NCBI GenBank assembly: GCA_016271365.2
Contig: CM028136.1
Span: 466,548,001 to 466,612,000 of the forward strand
Direction: 5' to 3'
From: Neoceratodus forsteri
Lineage: Eukaryota; Chordata; Ceratodontiformes; Ceratodontidae
DNA length: 64,000 nt
Within the stretch, counting starts at the first letter, position 1; every line of letters starts with the position of its first letter. Below are positions 44,734 through 56,851 of this stretch, in pieces. The translations under genes and the position numbers were made by a program. A model generated the notes under the pieces. The model made no database searches. It was not told where the DNA came from and saw only the letters and a program-made list of their open reading frames with translations.

Positions 44734-45812
44734 AAGATCCGTAGCATGTTGTGGGATCTGAGCTTACTAGTAGTGAAACGGATCTGCGGAGTTAAAGTTC
44801 TGCACTATATGCCAAAGTGATGTCTGCGGTAATTATCTGACTCATCCTATTTGGGGCATTTTCTGTTGTTGCATTATCTTGAGCTCCTGAGCTTGTCGCC
44901 TCACAGTTACTGGACATATGTAAGTTCGTGAGAGCTGTGGCTATTGCCTCTTACCAGCTTCATCTTCGAGGTGCCAGGCCTTCAAGTGGAACTCAAGACT
45001 TCCCTTTATGCTCCAGTAATCATCCTGACTCAGTGTGCATGTTAACCCTACCGGCTGCATCTCGACACTCGCATGATCGAGTAGCGTTTGTTTTTCTTGG
45101 TTGGACTGCCTGCAATTCATCATTACGGCACTAGAGGTCACTCGTAACCCAAAGTCTCACTTAATCAACAATTTGCTTTGGCCTGAGCTTTCCTTGCTCC
45201 CCGATTGTTCCTTTATCAATGTTTTCAACCAGACTGCTGATTTGTGGTCTTATATGATTTTCATTTGGGGGCTCTTGAAAAGTTTAATTTTCAGCTGCTG
45301 GAAAGTATCTGCTGCAGTCAGAATAGTAACTGAGGTAGACTATAGTAATAGTATGGACCTAGGACAAAATCAAGACTTCTAAGTACAAGTCGGGACCATG
45401 TAGGAATTTATCCTTATTGCCCCCCCTTTTTTTTTCCTTCTTTCTTTTTTCAAGTGCAAACGTCATAGTCTCCTAAAGGTCCTGTTGATTGGGTTTTCTT
45501 AATAGTGTTGATATTAATATATAGTGGTAATTTCGAGTATCTTGGGGTCTGGGTGGTCAGGGGGTTAATGCTGGTGGGCTGTTGTTCATGAACTATGACA
45601 GTTTGGGGGTTGGGGTACGATTGATTCTGAACCATGATAGTCCGGGGGTGGGTATGAGGGGTCATGGGGGTCTGTTATTCACTCCTATGGTCTCTTCATA
45701 GTCATAATATGTTTGGCTGGGTGTGGTTGGTTTGGGATTTTGGGGGGGAGGGTATCTGGCACGATCTCCTTAGTTATTTGCAGGATAGGGATAGCTGTTA
45801 AATGCCTCTCTA
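44734..45812 (+). other. Inter-ORF region of the nested L1
   Basis: About 1.1 kb without a supported protein, similar in length to the inter-ORF region of the L1 at 1-4,070. A T-rich run at ~45,428-45,450 and G-rich runs precede ORF2. Confidence 0.5.
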
Positions 45813-48800
45813 ATGTCAGCTCCGGTGTTTTCCACAAATATGGTTAGTTGTCTTCCCTTAGTGACCTGGAATGTTAAGGGGGCACAAAGTAAAATCAAAC
45901 AATACAAGTTGTTGAAACATTTGCATCTTTTTCATGCTGATATAATTTTTTTACAGGAATGCCATTTGCTCAACTCGGAGGCCTTTAAACTAAGGCAGCA
46001 ATATATTGGCCACGTTTTCTCACCTGCTGGTACCAAGCAAAGCTGTGGGGTACTGATTTTGTTGGCCAGATCAATCCCATTTGTACCCACTCAAACCATT
46101 TGTGATCCCTAAGGCAGATACATATTTATTAACGGGTTATTGCATACCACAGAGTTTCTGTTTGGTAGTATACATGGTCCCAATATAGACTCCCATCTTT
46201 TTTTATGCAACTTTTGAATATTTTAACCCCTTTTGTGTCCATTCCAATGATTTGGGGAGGAGACTGGAATTTAATATTTGACCCACAGCTCAATCGGTCT
46301 GGACATCCCCGAAAGGGCTTATCCCCAGTACAAAGAGCACTATGAGAAATGGTGGACCACCTGGGTCTGTGTGATGTCTGGAGAACCCTACACCCTTATC
46401 TAAGAAATATACCTTTATTTCCCCAGTGCATGGCACTTCTTCCTGGCTTGATTCCATTTATCTTTCTCGATCTCTCTTGCCTGGCATAATGGAATCTGCT
46501 ATCCACCCAGGCCCCCCTCAGATCACTCCCTATTCTTATGCAAGTTTTCCTCATTGTTTTTACCCAAACCAAATGGCTGCTAGAAGCTTAATAACCAGAT
46601 ACTAAAAGACCCTGGTGTGATACAATTAATCTCTGACCACATTAACCAATTCACTAGTACCAATGGGGGCTCTACGGGGAAAGTGGATGTGGAATGGTAT
46701 GCCATGAAAGCATATCTCAGGGGCCTTCTTATTAGTCTTGCCTCTTCTTGAAAGAAAAAGAGAGACAAGCGTTTAAAGTTACTGATTTCCAAAATTAGAA
46801 CACTGGAGACTCACCCCTCCTCCCAGTCCACAGATCAGTTTAGGCAGGAGCTTATCAAATTCAAAGAATCTTACTTAGAACTCTTACAAGAAAAGGCTGA
46901 GAATGCCATCCTGAAGGCTAAAGCCACTTATACAGATCAGTGGGAAAAAGCTGGTCACCTCCTAGCACTCAAAATTAAACAGCAAGAAGCCTCTAGACTC
47001 ATTGCTACTATTCGCTCCACGGATCAGGGTCTTCTTAAAACATCCTCATTGGACATTGTTGCAGAATTTGATGACTATTACAGGACACTGTGTGGTCCCA
47101 TGGCCAATCCTCCTCCCCCGCAAACCCTCAATGCTTATCTCAAGAACTCCCATCTCCCCTCTCTTACAGAAGCACAAGCATAATTGCTTCTGTCCCCATC
47201 TCAGGATCAGAAATTATTAAAATCATTAAATCTCTCTCCTCAGAGAAAGGCCCTGGCCCAGACGGCTTCACTTTCAACTTTTACAAAGCTTTAGCAGTCC
47301 AGTTGGCCCCATTATTACAATCCCAGTGTCTTCACATTCTTTCCGGTGCTACTTCAGACAAATCCCTTTTTGAAGCCTTAATTATTCTTTTATCCAAACA
47401 TGCAGATTTAGTAACTAATTATAGATCAATCTCCCTCCTTAACCAAGACATCAAGATTTTACCAAAACTGTTAGCTGAATGCATAAATTCGGTGCTTCCT
47501 GACCTTATTGAACCAGAGCAAGTGGGATTTATGAGAGGTAGATCCTCTGTGGATCATCTGCGCTCCCTAGCCCATGTATTCTCGGCATCTAGGCAGGCTG
47601 ATTACCCTGTAACTTTGGTCTCCTTGGATGCTGAGAAGGCTTTTGACAGGGTCAATTGGGTCTTTCTTTTCCAGACCCTCCAATCTTTTGGTTTCCCTGC
47701 TAAATTTTTACAAGGAGTCCATGCCCTCCATAACTACCCATCTGCTCGCATTTATTGTAATGGGGTATTTTCAGGTTTTCCTCTTCAGTCTGGTACCAGG
47801 CAAGGTTGCTCCTTGTCTCCCCGTCTTTTCAACCTGTATTTAGAGCCCCTGATCCACAGATTATCAGCATGCCATGGGATACAAGGCATTAAAGTTGAAG
47901 GACTTGAAATCAAAGTATCAGCTTACGCTGATGATCTTCTCCTTCAACTGGCCCACCCGGCTACCTTGATATCTCCCATGCTGGCACTCATTGAAGAGTT
48001 CAGTGCCCTATCGAACTACAACCTGAACCTTGACAAAACAGTGGTGTTCCCCCTTAACTATAGGCTTCATAAAACTGTGATCACTGCCCTTGGCCTCTCC
48101 TGGGAATCTAAAGCTCTTAAATATCTAGGTATTAAGCTTGTCAGAAGTGAGACACAACTTAGAATGGCTAATTTAGATAGCCTCCTCCAAATTCTTATTC
48201 AAGATTTGAGCTGGTGGGCTCTGCTGCCCATTTCTCTGTGGGGAAGAATCAACCTAATAAAAATGAATGCCTTCTCCCATTTATTTTATTCCCTCAATCT
48301 TCTTAATGTCTGGCTCCCTCTTTCCTGGGTTAAAAAAGTCCACAGACTCATTGCAAACTTTGTATGGGCTGACAAAGTTCCACACCTGGCCAATCACAAA
48401 CTGGCTGCCCCCAAGCTCAGAGGGGGGCTGTGTCTTCCTCACTTAGGCCTTTACTACTTGGCTAGCCAAGCCAGCAAATATCTGTGCTGGATGTCCCCAG
48501 ACCAGGCACAGAATTCATCCCTGTATGTACCTATCTGGCTTCGGATTGAAAAGGCCCAGCTCTGTTCCCACAGTCTGTCCCCTGCCACTCTCCTCCACAT
48601 AAAGCCCAAAATGCTCCCTCCAAAGTTGCGGCCTATGCTCATAGGTACTTCCATCAAAATCCACTCGCAATTATGTGCAGCTCTTAAATACAGTCACACT
48701 CAGGATATGAGTCAGCCGCTTTTTGGTAATCCTAATTTTAAGATTGATGGCAAAATGATCTCTCCTGTCTGGTTACCAATCCTAACTGTTCTCCCTCCTA

Positions 48801-49587
48801 CATATTTTCTGGATGAAGCAGGGGGTTGGCTGCCCTCCCCAGAGATTATCTCCAAATCTGTCATCCCCCAATAATCTCATCTTTAAAGTATACTAACTAA
48901 GGCATATCCTGGTACAAGTTTTTGGCCCCTTTCCTCCAACTATTCCCCATTCCCATACCTTCTCGGAGATAGATTCCCTTGCAGGCTCACCACATGCTGT
49001 GTTTAAAATATACAGGCACCTTTATGATGGGCTCTATCCAGACTCTACCAGCCCAACAGCTTATTGGTCAAAATTTTTCCCAGACTCTCCCATTAAGTGG
49101 GACGCATTATGGTTTGGTTACCATAAGTCTGTAACTCAGGATAGACTTTGTTTAATGCAATTTCTAATTTTTCACAATCTATATTACTCTCTGGAGAGGC
49201 TGGCTAGGCTCACCATCGGGGTGTCTGACTCATTTTACTAGATGCCAACAAGCAGTAGGAACCCTGTTTCATATTTTATGGGACTGTCCCAAACTAGCTT
49301 CTCTATGATCTGATATGAAAGAGAAGGCAGACCCTTTATTGGGGCTAGAGGAGTTATTTACACCTAAGATATGTCTTATTGGAGACTTTTCAGAAATTGG
49401 TGTTCGCATTCGGAAATATCACATAGTGCTCATTGCTATGTCTGTCAAGAAATTAGTTCTGAAACATTGGAAGGATACCAATACTATTTCTTATTCTGAA
49501 TGGCTCCAGGAACTTCTGTCTAACCTCAGAATGGAAAAAATGATTGCCAGCCTTTGCAACCAATTTCCCAGGTTTGAGAAAATCTGA
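45813..49587 (+). pseudogene. L1 ORF2 of the nested plus-strand element
   Basis: Endonuclease: LVTWNVKGAQSKIK, IIFLQECHL (Glu) and, after a TAA near 46,113, GRYIFINGLLH; later blocks are broken by stops up to PPSDHSLF. From 47,090 to 48,874 a 594-codon open frame carries the RT: EKGPGPDGFTFNFYKA, NYRSISLLNQDIKIL, EQVGFMRGRSSVDHLRS, LVSLDAEKAFDRVNW, SGTRQGCSLSPRLFNLYLE and the active site VSAYADDLLLQ, then LKYLGIKL and SLWGRINLIKMN. The C-terminal part follows in other frames (LYDGLYPDS, KHWKDTN). RT is well preserved; the endonuclease is not. Confidence 0.92.
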
Positions 49588-50010
<423 letters not shown>

Positions 50011-52480
50011 CCTGGGTATTATCAATGGCATAGCCTGAATACATATAATAATATTGTCAGTATGTTCATTTTAATCAGCTGTACTCACCCTAAAAATGAT
50101 AATGGTAAATCCTCACATTTAGTAGATCCCTCTGCACTTCCCCTATTAATGGATGCAAATTAACATCAAACAGTTTATTCCATCTATTTGTGATCTATAT
50201 TCCCAAATATGTTAAACTGTCTTTTTTAATTGTAGTAGGGAAGTTTGTAATATTGATATTTATTTTATCAGGATGAACAAATAGCACTTCTGATTTGTCC
50301 CAAGTAATGGAATATCCTGAGCATTTACCATAGTCATTTATAATTTGCATTATAGTTTTTAATTCATGTTCAGGGTTTTTAAGGTAAAGGATGTCATCTG
50401 CAAATAAAGAAAGTTTTAAATATCTCTGATTCGAATATTGGAACCCTGCAATATCATTATTTACTCTTATGGCATTAGCCAATGGTTCTGTTACTAGGAT
50501 AAATAACAGTAGGGATAGGGAGCATCCTTGCCATGTTCTCCGATATAGGGGAAATGCAGAGGAGATCATGCCGTTTGTCACCACCTTCACCTTAGGTGTT
50601 GAGTATATTGCTTTGATCCAGCCTAAATATCTGGGACCTATTCCTGCCTTTTTAAGGACATCAAAAAGATAGCACCACTCTATCTTATCAAATATTTTTT
50701 CTGCATCCAGGAACATCACCACAGCTTTGGGATCCTTAACATTATACATTATATTCATTTTATTTCTAATATTGTTATGACCTCTTCTCCCCTTGATGAA
50801 GCCTATTTGATCAGTCTTCACCAATTCAGGAAGGATTCCTTCAAGTCTTGCTGCTATGATTTTTGTATACATTTTATAGTCCACATTCAAAGGTGAAATA
50901 GGGCGATAAGAATTGCACAATGTTCTATCTTTACCTTTCTTAGGAATAACTAACATTAAGGCCTCATCAAAGGAAGGAGGGAGTCTTCTCTGAATAGCAT
51001 TATATAGTTTTGCCAGTTTAGGACTGATAATCTTAATGAAAATCTTGTAAAAATCTGTCCCTATACCGTCTAGTCCTGGCGGATTTTCCTGATTTTAAAT
51101 CCCGAATTGCTTTTTCGACTTCTTCCACTGTTATATCTTGTTCAAGCCAATTTTGTAGTTCCTGCTTAATCTGTGGAATATTAAGAACATTATTAGATTC
51201 ATCCAATTTGCTGTGTGAGGTATACAGATTTTTATAGTACTTTACAAATTATGAATTTATATCTTGCTCAGTATTAATAACTTGATCGTTTATTTTTATT
51301 TCTAAGATATTTCTCTCAATCTTTTCCTTCTGAGTCATATAGGCTAATAATTTGCCCCCTCTGTCTATACTTGCATAGTTTTTAGCTCTAGAAATTAACA
51401 TTAATCTTTCCATTTTTTCATTATATATTTGATTATACGCTTATCTAACTTTTTCTAGCCTTCTTAAATTAATATTAGATATAGGATGTGCATGTAATTT
51501 TTGAGCTTCATATATTTTCTTTTCCAGCTGTTCCAATCTTATTTTTTTTTTTTTTGGCTACATATGAGATACAGATTGTCCTTAAAAAGGCTTTATACAC
51601 ATCCCATATAATTCCAATTGGGACCCCAGAAGAGTCATTATTAGAGTAATAGATCTGGGGCTCTTCTTTTATTTTACTTATAAGTGCTTCTTTTTTTAAT
51701 AAAACTTAATCTAATCTCCATTGCGTAGTAGTGGTGGTGTCTCTGGACGCAAGCTCAGTATAATGTGGTGCATGATTCAAAATATGTATTGGTTTATATT
51801 CTACACCAATGATGTCCTTGAACAACTGTCATAACCCTAAGAACAAATCAGTTCTTGAATAGGTCTTAAACCTACATGAGAGATAAGAATATTATTTACT
51901 GGTAGGATAAGAAATTCTCCATAAGTCAATTAATGATAGGTGTTCCATACTGTTCTGCAAAGTTTTGATATCACTACTATTATATTCCCTTTTTCTTGCA
52001 GTTGTGTCTAATTGCTCATGTAAAATCATATTGAAGTCTTCACCTATCAGATATGGTTGAGGGAATTCTATAAGTTTTGTAAACAAATTCTCCTAAAATA
52101 GCTTTAATTTTGTCATTTGGTATAGATAAAGATGCTAAGGTAAAATTATTTCCTTTAATTTTTGTTTTACCTGTTACAAATCTTCCTTCAGCATCAATAA
52201 TTTGGCTTTCTATATTCATTTTTGGTCCTTGCTTGAACAGGATGGAAGTCCCTCTTGATTTCAATATAAAAATGGAATGTATAGATTGCCCACCCAATAT
52301 TATATCCACTTTAACTGCTTCTTTCTCTGTTAAATGCATCTCTTGAAGATAAATGACATCAGTACTATCCATTTTTACATAGTGGAATATTTTTTCCTTT
52401 TGGTAGGGTTACTAAAACCACTGATGTTCAAAGACAAAATGTTTAATTGGTCAAGCATATTTTGAAACATGTTTTATCAT
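50011..52480 (-). pseudogene. L1 ORF2 of the interrupted minus-strand element: endonuclease and RT
   Basis: Minus strand from ~52,470: LNILSLNISGFSNPTKRKK, then VIYLQEMHLTEKEA (catalytic Glu) and FNMILHEQLDTTARK (metal-binding Asn). After multiple lesions, RT from 50,956: MLVIPKKGKDRTLCNSYRPI, KMYTKIIAARLEGILPELV, DQIGFIKGRRGHNNI, VVMFLDAEKIFDKIEW, QGCSLSLLLFILVTEPLA and the active site LSLFADDILYL. After a TAG at ~50,195 it continues [15 protein letters not shown] to the insertion point. The endonuclease-to-RT linker has stops and T-runs. Confidence 0.88.
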
Positions 52481-52904
52481 CAAACTGGTTGTAATGTAGT
52501 TTAGCTATTTGAAGAAGAGAAAAAGTAGAAAAGATAGGTAAATGTCTTATTTTCCTTTTTCCTTTTACAAAAATGTTTTTACATATTGTGTATTTGGAGT
52601 TGCACACAATTTACTGGACAGATGGTCAGTACCCCTCCACCCCCCCAAATATTGTATAAAAAAGTATCTTAACCTTAAGTATACTATCCCCCTCATTTGA
52701 CTTTGAATGGTCCATTGGAGAGCTGTACCAAAAGGTAATGCTCTTCAATACACCTTCCTTTAACAAGAATGAGCCCCATCCTGCCAGTGCAACTGGGTAA
52801 CCACCTCCCCTTCCCCATAGAAAACCATTAAACTATACATTCAATGAGTTGTATTAGAGCCTATGTAAAGAAGCTTTTATTTCCCTCAACAATAGTGTCC
52901 TAAA

Positions 52905-53500
52905 TTATGTAACATTCTGTTCCAACTCTTCTGAAATACTTTCCTCTTTTTCTTGTCCTGTAGAAATGTCTTGAACATTTAATCTATCCGTATTTCCTTC
53001 TTCTTCTGCTCTTTGTTGAGGATCTAGAGTCTCATTTGATGCCTTTGTAGCATATTTTGTAGATTCTGATTTGTCCTTCTTTGTACACATATTATATGAA
53101 TTCTGTTTCTCTGAGTCCAGTGTCTTGTCTTCTGTAGATGTTTTAGGAACATATTCTTGTGAATGTCTTTTAACCGTTATTCCATGCATTTCCATAGAAA
53201 AGGCTTCTGCTGCCTCGACAGACTCAAAGTTATTAAACTTTCCTTGGAATAGGATCCTTAATGTATTTGGGTAAGAGTGCCAGAAACTTACATGTCTTTC
53301 CCATAGGGCCTTTTTAAGTCGGTTAAAAGATTTTCTCTTTTTATAAAGCTCAGGTCCAGAATCGGGAAATACCAGAAGTTGTTTTCCATCTATTGTCAAG
53401 TCTTTTGTTCGTGCATAAGATATTACATTTTCTTTTTCTTAATATCATAGGAAACATGCAAAGATTACTCTAGGAAATCTTTGTGCCGAATTTACATTGG
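52905..53500 (-). pseudogene. L1 ORF1, C-terminal half (of the interrupted minus-strand element)
   Basis: From the insertion point the frame reads NSAQRFPRVIFA, then a shift, then DLTIDGKQLLVFPDSG, PELYKKRKSFNRLKKALWE and FWHSYPNTLRILFQGKF, matching the end of the RRM and the C-terminal domain of ORF1p. An unusual acidic, Glu/Thr-rich tail follows (DKTLDSEKQNSYNM... to EELEQNVT). The N-terminal half lies beyond the 1.34-kb insertion at 54,846-55,768. Confidence 0.8.
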
Positions 53501-53530
53501 GTCTATAACCGGGTGAGCAATGAACTCTAT

Positions 53531-53693
53531 GTAAGCAATAATGCCCGACAGGGTGGGCAGTATTGGGCAATGCCAGACCGGCCAGGGGTGTAATGAGGCC
53601 CAACACCACAGGTGGAGGGCCTTATAGCCCTTGGCCAGTCCGGTATTGCCCATACCGCCCACCCTGGAGGGCATTATTGCGCTTAGAAAATGG
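53531..53693. repeat. Foldback unit J
   Basis: Arms share TAAGC, CAATAATGCCC, CAGGGTGGGC, GTAT, GGGCAAT, CC, GACNGGCCA, GGCC. Centre CAACACCACAGGTGG. Its outer end resembles unit B. Confidence 0.9.
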
Positions 53694-54755
53694 GCACTGT
53701 AAAAAAAAAAAGGTAAAAATTGTTAAATTGTTTAAGATTAATTTTGTTATTAAATAGTTCCTCCGCCTAAATAAGCTTCCCATAGTAGTCTGTTTATAAC
53801 TCCCCTTAACAGTGCAGAGTGTCAACCCCCCCACACACACATGCACACCCACCTTCTCGAGACTGTAAAACATTTACATTTTTTGTAAAGAAATGTAAGT
53901 GCAGTTTCTTTCTTTGTTGTGCAGCAGCATTTCAAATGGAGAGCCGAACAGGAGTGGAGCGCGTGTCTTCCCTATGAGAGGACCTGAGGTGGCGGGCAGG
54001 CGGCAGCGATGTACAGTAGCCGAAAACAAACTTCATTGAAGGTCCGTTGATTTTGTGGGAGTCAAACTAGTTACTTTTATTTCTTTTAGGAATACAGTGC
54101 TGTAATTTTTTTAAAATTACTGGGAGATGTGTGTGTGTTTGGGAGAGGGAGCTCTCACTCGATCTCTGTCTCGCTAGGTGGCAGCGATGTACAGTAGCGA
54201 TGTACAGTAACTGAAAACGATCGAGACTGGCGGGCAGGCGGCAGTGATGTACAGTAGTCGAAAATGGACTTCGGAGTCAGCGAGCGGGCGACCAACCGAC
54301 CGGAGCGGCAGGAGCCAGAATGTTGACAGTTGTGGGAATGAGCGAGAGTGCTGCCAGTTGTGGGAATGTAAGTCCCTTAATATTCAGCGTACACAGTATC
54401 GGGGATTGCAGGGCATGGGGAAAGATCAGTGGTGGCAGTGTTTTAGAGGTGAGAAGTACTGTAGATTTTAAATGTTTTCTTTTTTGAAGCTGTGTGGGGA
54501 ATCAGGGGCATGGGACAAGCTGCATATTCTTTATTTAGAGAACAAGACGTTCAAAACAGACGTTAAAAAATTAATGTAGCTAGCAGGCAGTTGTTTCAGT
54601 CAGGAAGGAGTGTATCGGGAGAAGAGATGGTGGTTGGGCTCTCTCGCTAAGCGGAGGAAAAAAAATGGCGTTCTACATTTTAAATGAATTGTTGCAGCCA
54701 ATTATGTAGCAGGGTGGGCACTACAATACTACTGGGTGAAGGGGCACTGTAGACT

Positions 54756-54845
54756 GGTACTTTTTGTTTCCTGGGCATCTATTGAAAGTTAATGTACCCA
54801 CTTGGCAAGGGTACGAGCCAATCAGAAGCCAGGAAATAAAAAGCT
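54756..54845. repeat. Foldback unit K
   Basis: Left CTTTTTGTTTCCTGG, TCTATTG, GTACCC pairs with right GGGTAC, CAATCAGA, CCAGGAAATAAAAAG. Loop about 5 bp. It forms the right edge of the 1.34-kb insertion. Confidence 0.82.
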
Positions 54846-55768
54846 CATTTTCTAAACTGCTCTATTCTGTGACCAACTTGTAGCTCATGTTTAAGAGCTT
54901 CATTTTCGTTTATCCAATCTTCAAAAGTTTTGTGACTATTCTGCCCCTCCCATCCCATCCATCTGGGACATTCAAAAATGTAAGATTGTTACGCCTTGAC
55001 CGACACTCCAAAGTATCCATTTTCTGCTTGATTTCCTTAAGCTCTTTTGCATGTTCCAATATTTTAGGTTCTATTTGTTGTACAAAATCTTCCACATCTG
55101 ATATTCTGTTTTCCAATTCTGAGATTTTATTATTTATATCTTTGATTTCACCTTTTGCGTCTCCTATTTTGTCACTTATTATGTCCATCTTAAGGTGTAT
55201 TCCTGCAAAGTCTTGCTTAATGTCATTCAGTAGTTGCCTGTAGTTATCATTTGGACTGTCTTGCTTTAGATTATGCAGTTCTTAAGCTTGGGTGTCCATA
55301 GTATGTGTTTTTGTTTTGTTTTTATCTTTAGGAATTTCTCCAGTGAGATTACCATAAACAAATGTAAATTCAAAGTCAGCAGGAACTTGAAAATAGTTTG
55401 AAATGGTTTCTTTCTGTGTAGCTGGGCCACATGTTTTGTTTTGCATTAGTTGGATTCAGGGCCTCTCCTTCCATTGTGGTGCTTGAAGTGTTCATGTTTC
55501 CATTCCCTTGATTCAATATTATTTGATTCTGCTGCACATTTTTACTTTGATATTCTTCCTCAGTTACATCGTCCTTATCTACTAAATTTCTTTTTGTAGC
55601 CCATGTTACCATGGGTTTTGCATCCTTAATTTGAGCCATAGACGTTCTTAATGTATTTCTTTTGGCTTTATTTTTAGTATTCTCCAGTTCAAAATCAGAT
55701 TTGCTTTTATTTTTCTTGGTAGGTTTTTCAAAGAAATCCTTCAAATCGTTAATATCCTTTATACTCAT
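54846..55768 (-). pseudogene. L1 ORF1, N-terminal half (of the interrupted minus-strand element)
   Basis: From Met at 55,768: MSIKDINDLKDFFEKPTKK, a Lys/Asn-rich linker, then after lesions a clear coiled coil MDIISDKIGDAKGEIKD, ISELENRISDVEDFVQQ and KELKEIKQKMDTLE. The RRM begins RSRRNNLTFLNVPDG and, after one frameshift near 54,915, WINENEALKHELQVGHRI. The break at 54,845 is the insertion site of the foldback element; the frame resumes at ~53,500. Confidence 0.82.
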
Positions 55769-56840
55769 TCTGTCCCCCGCCTCCTCCCCGCTTATGGGGA
55801 GGTGGTTCTGTGTTGTTTCAATTAGCAGTTGTCATGTAGTCCCCTAATGTACTGGCTTACAGAGCTGCTTTTAATGATGCTTTTAGAAATGTCACTTCCT
55901 GTTAATTTTTACTTGCAGTCCCTTATGGCATTAGATCTCACAGTCCCCTTAATGTATTATTTTACAGGGCTGCCTTCTCACTTTCTTTCTTTATTTAACG
56001 TAGAGCTATTTCTGTTCCACAAGACCTTTTTCTGACAATCTGCTCCCCCCCTTCCCCAAAGTTGGGGAGGTTATTCCATGTCTTTTGCTCATGCAGTACC
56101 CTGTTGTACCGTCTTACAGAGCTTGATTTTATTGTTGCTTTTCTTTCTCTTGCTCACTTAATACTTCTTTAATTCAACTGCAAAACCTTATTGCTCTTTC
56201 CATTTTGAGTCCACTGGTTCCATGTAATTCACTTAATCTCTTCCTTGTATTAACTATGCAGCACTTCCACAGGCCTTGTCAATGCTTACAAGCATACCAC
56301 TTAAAATACATTTACAGTAGTTCAAGCTTCCTTATTTTTATTACTCCATTTTACTTAAAGAAATGCATAAAAAGAGAGCGGTAGCTATTAAAGTTGAAGT
56401 ACACAAAACCTTTTATACAAGAGTCCTTTTCAATTCTGGCATGTACCACAATGTTTAGTGTTTCATTTGTGTCTTGCTAGAGATCACCGGCCTTTGTAAA
56501 TATCACTGTCATTGTTTTATTGGGTCACTCTTGAGTCGCTCTACTTAGTATCACCTTCCACAGCTTCTACTTTTTTTTTAAGCAAGTCTTATCCATCTAG
56601 ATGGGTTAAACAGTTATCTACATTCTCAGATGCGTGATATCCTTTTGGCAGCTTTCAGTTTAGTCTCTTGAAATGCTCCACACAGATCTGTGTATACTGA
56701 CTAGCTCACTCCGCTCTTCCGAAGTACTATCAGTTTCACAGAACTACCACAGGCCTAGTCAGAACTTCGGAGCAAGACACATGTTTACAGTACATTAAAT
56801 TCAGACTACTTGATTTTCATTGTTCCGGTTTACTTAGAGT
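55769..56840 (-). promoter_or_regulatory. L1 5' UTR with degenerate ~475-bp tandem units
   Basis: Segments ~56,268-56,360 and ~56,745-56,840 match (CACAGGCC.TGTCA, GCATACC/GACACATG, TTTACAGTA, TTACTTAAAG/TTACTTAGAG), offset about 475 bp. Shorter related words recur at 55,834, 55,915 and 56,089 (CAGTMCCC..TGTA, TTACAGAGCT). Promoter function is inferred from position. Confidence 0.5.
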
Positions 56841-56851
56841 ATTGCCAAACA

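Larger units (their letters stand above)
53501..54845. mobile_element. 1.34-kb foldback-ended element inserted in L1 ORF1
   Basis: The host ORF1 reads EALKHELQVGHRIEQFRK on one side and NSAQRFPRVIFA on the other, so ~1.34 kb is an insertion. It starts close to foldback J (53,531-53,693) and ends at foldback K (54,756-54,845). Inside are direct repeats of GCAGGCGGCAGCGATGTACA at ~53,995, 54,178 and 54,233 and no recognisable protein. A 4-bp ATTT duplication at the edges is possible but not certain. Confidence 0.7.

Noticed and set aside
53531..53693. Bacterial-style terminator or CRISPR-like hairpin
   Set aside because: The surroundings are eukaryotic retroelements; the hairpin has two long imperfect arms and recurs as a dispersed family without spacers.
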